From positions 1,416,821 to 1,480,820 of the forward strand of contig CAXAMN010021584.1 in the NCBI GenBank assembly GCA_963970005.1: a stretch of 64,000 nt of DNA. Direction: 5' to 3'. The stretch comes from Durusdinium trenchii. Lineage: Eukaryota > Sar > Dinophyceae > Suessiales > Symbiodiniaceae. The notes under the pieces are model-generated. The model was given only the letters and a program-made list of their open reading frames with translations, was not told the origin of the DNA and did no database searches. Both the position numbers and the translations under genes were made by a program. Numbering within the stretch: the stretch's first letter is position 1; every line of letters begins with the position of its first letter. This document shows, piece by piece, positions 44,900-54,400 of this stretch.

Positions 44900-47256
44900 T
44901 GGTCACAAGCGGCAAGAAACAGCGGCGTGCCGCGTGCCAAGAAAATGTGCTTTTTGGTTAGATGTTTCAGTGGTCACCAAGTTTGGCTGAGCTGCAGTGC
45001 CACCGTAGGCTTGCGGTGCCGAAAGGACCTGGCTCACCAGCCCTTCTTGGTCAAAGTTATCGGTAGCGCTGTTGAAGGTGTGCCTGACACAACTCCATTT
45101 ACAAGCCACCCAAGGCAACCCCTCGAAGCCAATCAACAGCGACACAAGAATCTCTCTGCCAATCTCTTCATCACCAAGCTGCACTAGATCTCCTACCCGA
45201 ATCGGCGATGGCATGGTGCAACGAAGCCCTATCTAACAACCAGTATCTCTTGAGGACAAATCTTTGAGGACGGGCATCGAGGTTCAACATCAACACAAAT
45301 TCCTGTTGGGCTTGGTTGAGCGCTTCAACAACTCCCACAGCAGTGATTCAGCAAAAGCGACCATCATTGAGCAGGTCAAGCCCAAGGACACAACTCCCGT
45401 CAATGTGTCCATAGCTTTGCATATGGGCTGCAACCTTACAAGCAGCCAGGCCATGTCGACATGGAGGTTTCTGACAACAGCGATCCACCGGAAACAGTGA
45501 CCATCAAGAGCTTAAATGTCTCAGTGGCAGCCTTCCCTCACCAAATCCGCCCTGTCATGAGGCTGAGACGAGATACTCATGCCGCGGGATGTAACTGCAC
45601 AAAGCCACCTGGAAAGGTTGGAAGACCACGGGGGATGCAAGTGAGAAATGGAAATGTCAGATTGAATAAAACAGTACTGTACATACCCTAGAAGTCCCAA
45701 GACTATTTGACCGACTGAAGTAAAGGAAATGCCTTTTCGGGCCACCTAAAGACAATTCTTTGTATAGACTTTGACTCCCAGGTATAGTACAGCCCAAAGC
45801 CCCAGCTCTGGCGGAAGATTAGGTGAACATTTCCGCCATGGGAGGCTGATCCTCTCAATCTTATTCGACTCGCTGGCTTCCACTATTGGGGCCGAGGGAG
45901 TCATAGTAGGCGGCTTCGAAGACCTTGGGGTCCCCCACACTCCATAACAGTTGTGTGTGTGCGCGACTACGAACAATGTACACCCAGGTGCACCCCTTTT
46001 ACCGCATTACTATTTCCATCTCTTCCCCAGTGTGGGACGTCTTTCAGCTACCACTGAAGTCTCTGGGCGCTGATCTTGGTTGGTTGGTTGTTTGGCGGCG
46101 GTTGGTTGCTGTTTGCTGCTTCGCTTGACTCACTAGTCAAGTCAAGAATATGCAGGCTTGGCGGCCTTGTCCATTAAAAGGCCACTGCTGAGTTCCGGGT
46201 GGTGGTATGAGGCCTTCTTTCACACCAGTGTTCCAATTCACATGCGTGACACAACCTCCTGAGAGTGGCAAAGAGAAATCAACCCTCAGGGCTCGCGCTG
46301 CACTATGAGCAAGCACAAGTAATTATACACATAGAAAAGAATAACTGTACTTCGGACCCAAAAAATCATGTAAGTGCCCCTGACTTTCCAGAAACTCTCA
46401 GCGACTTGAATGACAAACCACAACGCAAAGCAGTTCTGTTCACTCCGTGAGGCCTGAACACACCAAACCTCCAGGAGAGGTGCCAGTATGGCCCCAAGCA
46501 GTGCAATTCTGCGGCAAGGCGCCAGCCTGGCAGAATTCAATGCTTGGAGGTCAAAGACACGCCTTTCTGGCAGCTCATAGCCTCCACCCAACATTGAAGC
46601 CTGAAAGCACCAGGAAACCGTGAAACGCTGGAAGAGAATTCTCAGCCATAAGGCTGCTAAGGGTTCTGCTGCCGAAGGTTCCAAGATCAACGGCAAGGCT
46701 TACCTTGTGCGCTCACAGAAGATTGAACTGCTGCTAAGGCCAGCTGGAGAGACAAAGGAAACGTGCTGAAATCAAACTCACCATCTTGCAGCAATCTGAT
46801 ACAAAAGGAACTGGTCAAAACCACTTTCTGTCGCTTCCAAGTTGCAAGGTCCAAGGTGGCGGCAGATGTCCCCACAACGACCAAGGCCCACAAGTCCCAA
46901 TCACACAAAGTGCAGCGGGCCTTGTTTCCCACCTCACGCGCATTCACCGCTCACTACATATAAAGGCCCCCCCCAAACACCTGAGAAATGACTTTCGCAC
47001 CAGCCTCCCTTGATAGCTCGAAGATTGAAGGACTTGAGGGACTTGAGAGCTCAAAAATGCTCCCGAATTCTAGCTCAATCAAACCAAAAAATGTGACCAA
47101 GTCCACGACCAGGCAAGTTAGAAGCCCGAGCATGGACAGCAGCTGTCTGGAGCCAAAAGCATCACTACAATGGCAAATGACTGCCCTTGTGGGCCCTGCT
47201 TCATACTTCTGCAGTTCCAAATGGACAATAACAGTACAGTGCTGTAAATAATCCAT
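44900..47256 (-). CDS. Candidate multi-TM membrane protein (unrecognised)
   Basis: A series of minus-strand pieces each carries one hydrophobic segment: 47170-46980 (LLSMLGLLTCLVVDLVTFFG); 46930-46690 (LWALVVVGTSAATLDLATW, later TFPLSLQLALAAVQSS); about 46600-46450 (CRRIALLGAILAPLLEVWCV); about 45480-45320 (MDTLTGVVSLGLTCSMMVAF); and 45214-45040 (VGDLVQLGDEEIGREILVSL). The repeated occurrence of one helix per piece on one strand suggests a polytopic membrane protein in several exons, but this is a pattern argument only. No motif identifies a family. No splice sites were fixed. From 47257 to 48418 nothing is recognised. Confidence 0.3.
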
Positions 47257-48418
47257 TCCCTGTCACCCTGTGGCAAGACGAAGCACTTGCACACCAAAGC
47301 ATGTCAGCAGCAGCCCCGCGAGCCTTAAAAAGGCAACATGTTCAGAATGCATGCAGTCTGACAAGGAAAGAGCTGGTGCTCAGGACATTGCAACCAAAAG
47401 GCCATGGAGATGAAATGAGACAAGATCAAATACTATGAAATGGAGGCCTACTTAGGCTTCAAGTTAGTTTTGGTCTGCCTTCATGCTTGCAATACAAAAT
47501 CAGAATGAATGACCGTGGTGAGGTTGAGATGATACAAGATCGGGTGAAGTTCGGCAACGCCAAAGAGTGGGTACGGTGGATGCAACCGTATCAACGAGGA
47601 AAACATTCTCTACCTTACAGTAAATCGTGGATAATTGTAGTACCTCCAATCATCTCAGGGTAGATGAAAATGGCTCAAACATGAGAACTGGTTCAAAGTG
47701 AATGGACTGCGGCTCGCCAACGGCCCTGGATAAAAGCTCCTTTTCCATAGAAACGAATCCCTTCATTTTAGGCAGCACCACATTCAGTATGTTCAGTTTC
47801 ATCGTTGTGTCGGAACACACTCAGCTCAGCAAGCTCGTGAAATCGTGTCTTCACAGCCTTATCATCATGTTCACCCGGCGTTGTCACTACCACGCAAAAC
47901 TGGAATACCTTCGAGCGAAACAACCCATTCAAGCTAAGCTGTTCAGGCATCCCGACTGCGTGCGACGCGCCTCAAGCTCCTCAATCGTGCTCCTGCACCC
48001 GCCAAATACTGTAGATACCCTTACCCAATGTCCACTTTCCGAAATTCAGGAGGTGGAGTACCAAGCATGATGAACAAGATTTCAATCCCAAAAAACGGCC
48101 TGCTTTAGAGTTTATATACTAAGATTGTTCCTGCTGTGAATTTGGCAAGGCTGGTTTGTTGTGAAGCAGTTTTTCTCATCTGTAGGCAGCCGCCAGCCTG
48201 GTGTAGCTTTGGAAGCACCAACTGAACCTGAAAAGTTCACCCTCTGTCCTCACTTCGTCTCAACAATCTCTCCCTCTCAAAAATCTCTCTGTCTCTCCTG
48301 CTCTTGGGCAGCCTGGGCAGCTGCACATCCCATGTTCCCCGTGTCCAGGCCCCAAAACAGGACATCGTCGCAGCATTGACTGCAAGACCGCCACCTTTTC
48401 GCGCGAGACCAGCGAAAG

Positions 48419-51400
48419 TCAATCCACTGTGTGAGACAAGGCATAGCCAATGAGTAAGACGCCAAAAGCTCTGCACATGGTTCGCAAGCCGCCAACGTGA
48501 TAAAGCACTGCGCCGATGAGAGGACCTAGAACATAGCCAATCTGCTGGCCCAAGTTCAACAGTGTCCACGTGGCAGAGGTGTCGTCAAAGTTTCGACTGG
48601 CAACATCCTCGAGCAATCGAGGCACTGTGGCATTTTCAGCACCGAGCGCTAGGCCAGCCACGACCAGCTCTGCGATCAAGCACATGAAAGACTTGTCATC
48701 AACAATGAGTGCACCAGAGCCAACCACCAGAAGACCCGTGAGCATGATAAGCCGGAATCCAATGCCTTGAGCAGCAGGCCCCAAAAGCAGGCTTGTGAGT
48801 ATCATCGGCCATGCCTGGAAGAGCCAGGTGAAGCTTGCAGGCACCACTCCGAGCTGAAAATCCTCAAGGAGATTCCACTGCAAACACCAGAGTGGTCTCT
48901 CCAAAGCTGAACATGATTGGCACAAAAAAATTTGAACATGGTTAGAATATTGGTACAAAATGGTACAAAACTGCGAAGCTTTTCTGTTCGGGCAAAGTTG
49001 CGGTCTCATGTACAAGCTTCTTGATTTGTGCGTGTCATCTTAGATGATCTACCGCTCATGAGTGAGTGCTTGCTATGGACTTTTGCACTCCTCCTTTGGC
49101 CTTTTGGGTTGTTACTCTTAGGCCAACAAATCCTCTATGGATAGAAATTGTGGACATGGTGCACGGATTCCTTCATCAAATCCTGCATTTCGTCCATCAA
49201 AGCTCTTGTGCCATTTCTATGGCCATGAAACCAATTCGCTTCCATCTTTAGAAGCTCTTCTCGGGCAATCAAGTCTGCACGATTGTATGCCCGATTGAAA
49301 TGGACAAACTGTCCGTGCGGAATCCTAATGCTTTCCGGCTCCCATGCAGCATCTACAACCTCAGGCGCACTTTCGCGCTCACTTTCCATCTCGTGGTCTG
49401 GTACTTCATCTTCTCCAGGTGAAGGCTCTGGTTCCACCATCGATGTGTCACCAATCTGATCTCCTGATGTCTCACCACCTGCCGGCTCGACATACTCCAC
49501 TGGGACCTGCACAATTCGGCCACCATCCAAAATGATGACTGCCGTCTCTCCACTTAGCCCGGGTTCTCCAGGATCAACATCAATATTGACAATGCCGGCA
49601 CCAGGAAGCTGCTCTCCTCTTTCTTGCTGAATCGTTTCCATCTTCTTCCACCTTTCTCTCAGCTCCAGGCCCTCGTGCCATGTGTTGATCTTCTGGATGT
49701 AGTTCAGGCTTTGCCATTCAACTCGCTGAACTGATGGGTCTTCTACATGCCCTCCAAGCTTGATTAGCCCTCGGTGCACTCGCTCCACGTAGTCTGCAGT
49801 CATGGAGTTCTCCTTGTCCATCTGCTCGATGTTGTCCTTGTGGGCTTGTTCACACATTTCGACTCGGTGCTGTAGGAAGGCGACCCTCTTTTCCAGACTT
49901 TGAACCTTGCTCCATAGGAACATGATGGCAAACATCAGAAAGCCGAAGATGACCAGGCCAAGCCACCACTGGAAGGGGAACATGTAGTTGATCTCAATGT
50001 AGTTCTCCTCAACCTTGTTGCCCGCGGCCAGCTCAAGACCGCTCAGGAGAATGATCCTGTTGAGGTACTTTGCCATTCTCATGATCTTCCCTTTCTCGAC
50101 GTGGCTCTTCTCAAAGTCCTGGTACTCCTGCTCACCTACGCGGCTTCCATCTCCATTCCTGGCGTTGCACCAGTAGAGCAATAGCCTGAGCCGCGCTTTC
50201 GAAAGTGGTTTCGCGCCGATGTCGGCCAGGTTCAGTGTGGTACTGATTTGTTTGACCTCCATCGTGCCTTCTGCAACTTTATTCTGGCACCAGAGGAGTT
50301 TGCCACTGATGTGGCGAAGTCGTCCAGCTCCACGCTTGTTGGCAATCTGTTTGGTGGCGGAGTTGTCGACCCAGCAAACATGATGTACTGGATCTCCTGT
50401 GAGAAACTCCAAGGCGTGCTTGATGCATATGCCATCACATGCGCCAGCCACCAATGCATGTAGCTCACTCTCTGCTGATGAGAGGCTGACAACTTTCTGG
50501 CCTCTGGAGGTGGTGTAGATCACCATGCCGTTCAACCCGTGAATCGAAGACGAAGTGCTCTTCCTTGTTCCTCGGTTGCCGCTCCAATCAGCATCCGTGA
50601 AGCTCTCAAGCAACCAAGTCTCATGGCTGTGACCATGTAGTCCTTCTCCTTGAACTGGAAGGGGTAGAAGGATATGTTGCTCTTCCGTCTCTTTGAGGTA
50701 CCCAACCAACCTCCTTGCCTTCTGCATGGCCAACTCCGTGGGGTTTGACATCTTTCCTGCTAACTCCTTCACAACGAAGCTAATGTCCAGGCGTTCTTGT
50801 GAAAGGTAGATGCCCATGCCGACAATGGAACGATACACTGACGCGTGCTCTGGGGGAACAACATTGGATCCATCTGCGTCCTGGATGTCTGAAGTGGCAG
50901 GAAGTCTTTGTCTCCTCACAGGGCCATATTTGTCCTCGAAGGTCTTGATCATTTTCGTGGCATACTGTCCAGGCTTCACCAGCAAACCTTCTGGGACATA
51001 GATGTACTTGCGCTTCAGGAAGGCGAACTCATCGTTATAGTTTCTTACCATGGACACTTCCACCTCGAACTTCTCCTTCAATTTGCACACAAAAGCGTCC
51101 ACAGCTTTCTGCCTTCCAGTGAACATCACATCATCGACGTGTACCAGCACACAGATCAGTTCACTGTCCGTGCCCTTCTTTCCAAGGCATGGGTTCACCA
51201 CGTCAAAGGCGAAGTTGAGCTCCTCCTCAAGATAAGTTCTCAAGAACTCATACCATGCCTTTGCTCCAATCCTCTGACCTGGAATGTTCTTGAGGACCTT
51301 GTAGTAGCCAGTATTGGTCGTGATCTGAAGAGGTCGTTCTTGGGGAACCTGCAGGAATGCATCCTTTATGTCAAGTGCACCCAACACTGGCGGTCCCTGC

Positions 51401-54400
51401 TCTCCATCAATGCCCTGACTCACCACAATGTTGTTCAGGAACAATGCAGGCAGAAGTCGAAGAGAGTGTTGTCCTGAAGCTGGGCTATAGACTTCATCGC
51501 ATCGATCATTTGCATATTCTCTGGCTACCAGCCTCGCTCTCCTCAACCAACGCTTCCTTGACTTCCCATCAGGTTGTGGATAGGGCTTAATCCTCCAATC
51601 ATGGACAAAGCGAGTGGTGAGCTTGTCCAAATGAGCGTCCTCTGGTTTGAGCTTCTCCATGACATCCATCCTCATCAATCTCTGCTCCTCCACCTTGTTC
51701 GCCAAGAGGTCTACCTCCCAACTTGGATCAGGAGGTGTTTTCGTCAAGGGAGCATCACTCCAGAGCTCTTCAGGGATGGCACCAGGTTTCAAGTCCTCAA
51801 CGTCTTCTTCTCCTTCTTCCATGGCCATCGTCTCAACGTCCACCACTTCGTCCAGGTGGTACATGGTGTCTCCTCCAACACACACCTTCTCCACTCTGCG
51901 TTCCACGAGCTGTTGATGTCCAGATGAGCTTGCTCCTCCTTCTGGTGGCTTCTCTGTTCTCGCCCGTTTGGCCTCTGGCTCGGCCCTGACTGCAGATTCT
52001 GGAGGAGGGAGTTTCTTCAGAACTCGTCCTTCAGGAGGTAGTGCGTCCTCATCCCAAGGAAGCGGTTCAATGACCATTGGAACTTCTCCTCCTGCGCCCC
52101 TCTCCCCAGGTTGATCTCCAAGAGCTGGGGGTGTCAGCAATCCTCCACTGGGCTCTCCTCTCTGTGGGGCTGATGGCGCTGGTTCTCCAGCCTCTGCAAT
52201 CATTGCTGGTGCATCAGGCTCAAGGGCCTCATCTATCTCTCTTTGGCTTTCCTCCTGGCCCTCTTTGGACAATGCATAGCGCTCCACCTCCTCAGCTTCT
52301 TCATCTCGATACCTAAACAGGATTTCATCTCGAGGAGGTGCTGGACCAAGTTGCAGTGGAACCGCACTTGCTGCTCGCTTGCTAGGAACAATGCGCCCAC
52401 CAAAGTTGATCTGATACTCATAGGTGAAGGTGGCAAAGTTCTGGTAATAGGCTCCGAAGTTCTTCCATGGACGGTCCACTCTTCTCACAGACCTGGTCAG
52501 CATGACTTGGCTGCCGTCTCCCACGATCCAGGAGTCTTGACCCTCAGTCTTTCCAAGAAACAGGGTCATCCGCCATCGAGGGTTGCCCTTGCCTGATTGG
52601 GGCTTCACAAAAGCATACACGGGGCATCCAAAAGGAACCAAAGCTCCATTGTAGGTCTTGCCGTGGACCAGTTCGTGACTTGTGATGCCCTTCGTTGCTT
52701 GAAACTTGTTCAACAGCCAGCATGCATGACGCGCCGCCCAACTCCACAATCCATGGTTGGTATTGAAAACCTGACCAGTCTTTGCTATGACCTCACCCAT
52801 CAATGTGCATGCAAGGCCTCGTACTCGTTGGATGGCGTTCTCAGCAAGGGAGTTGCCTGCAGAATCTTTCACCTTTGTGGTGTACAAGCGAGTTCGAAGT
52901 CCCATAGCATGCCTGCTATTCAAAAGAATCCGGAGGAGGGAGCGAATTGTCGGCTCGTTGTCCCCATATAGTCCAATCTCAACATGGCCTAAACTCTGGA
53001 CAAAGTTCATGATCTCTCTGGCCATGAGGTTCAATTGTCCTTTCGATTGGAGGGGAACGGCTCCCAAGCTTCCTGTTTGGCTCTCTGATCCTGGGCTCTC
53101 TAGCCTCTGGTTGCTCCTCCTGGTCATAGAGGTCGATCGCCATTCCATCATCATCAGGATCATGGCCTGGATCTCGAACGGTGGGTGCCCTGTCCACTTC
53201 GCCAGCTTTGGTGTAGGCAAAGTCCAAAGAAATGATTGGAATGCCACCAGTGTGAGAAGATCCTGTCCTCAGGTGTCTGTCCGGCCTTCCTCGGTACTTC
53301 AAGCAGACCTCGCACCACGGTTGATATGGCACGTGTGTGAGTGCATGAAGATCCTGCACCTGCTGTGAAGGGACCGGGATGATGTTCTGCATCTTTGGTT
53401 GTCTTGCCATCTGTAACTCTGCGGCTGCAACTGCTTCTGATGCCGCCTTCAGTTCACGTTCTTTGAGATGGCTCACAATTCTCTGAAAGCATTTAAGCCG
53501 ACTGCCTGACTGGCTGATGCCATACAAGTGACAGGCTGCTCGGAGTTCTCTGAGTTTGCTTGTCGCTGTCAACTGAATGTCATTCACTATCACATGGTCC
53601 GGCAAGCCAGCTTCTAGCACCAAACGGCCTTCTTGCTCATCTGCTGTTGCTCCATCACCAGCAGCTGCCACCTCAACAGCTGCTCGATCATCAACTGCTT
53701 CTGCATCACCATCTTCTGTCTCCTGAAGCCTCTGGGGCTCTTCCATCGGGATCTCGTGCTCCCTCAATGCCATGGCACCTGGCTCAACTCTTGGCCTCAA
53801 ATCAAGACCAGTATCCACTTCGAATCCCATCTCCTCAGTGCTCACCTCCTCAGGAGTGAGGATGGTCAAGATCAAGGTGTTATCCTCGACATTCTCAATC
53901 TCCTCCTCCTGATCTGCAAGTCCATGGAGGTTCTCGCACATCTCATAGAGTTGCCACTGACCTTTCACTCTCACCAGCGTGGTTCGCCTCCAATCTGTCG
54001 TCGAAGGAATCTCGCCCACGAACTGTGGTGTCTGGAACTTCTTGGCCAGATGTACTCCAACCCATCGGTTGTCCACTTGCTTCCATCCAACTTGATATCT
54101 CGCCTTCATCTGGAGGTCGTCCAAGAGCTTGGCCTCCAACACTCTCACCATCATAGGACCTGCAGGCTTCTCAACCACTGTGCGTAGATGTCCAGTGGCC
54201 ACCAAACTACGGTTTTGCAGCTGAAGTGGAATCCTCACAACATTGTGCCCTAGACCAAACGTCATGGAATGTTGGCCTCCACTCATCTGCCCCGCCTCTA
54301 TGTTCCAGCCTGCCTCCATCAACTTGCCATACGAAATGATGGGTTGGCTAATTTCATCTGAGAAGTGGGCCTTGTCGAAGATCTGCACTTCCTTGTCGTT

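Noticed and set aside
48237..48569. Minus-strand frame overlapping the end of the MFS gene
   Set aside because: Different frame from the MFS helices, Cys/Trp/Ser-rich, no domain; a shadow frame.
52787..53368. 193-codon plus-strand frame within the retrotransposon
   Set aside because: Shadow of the integrase coding sequence on the minus strand.
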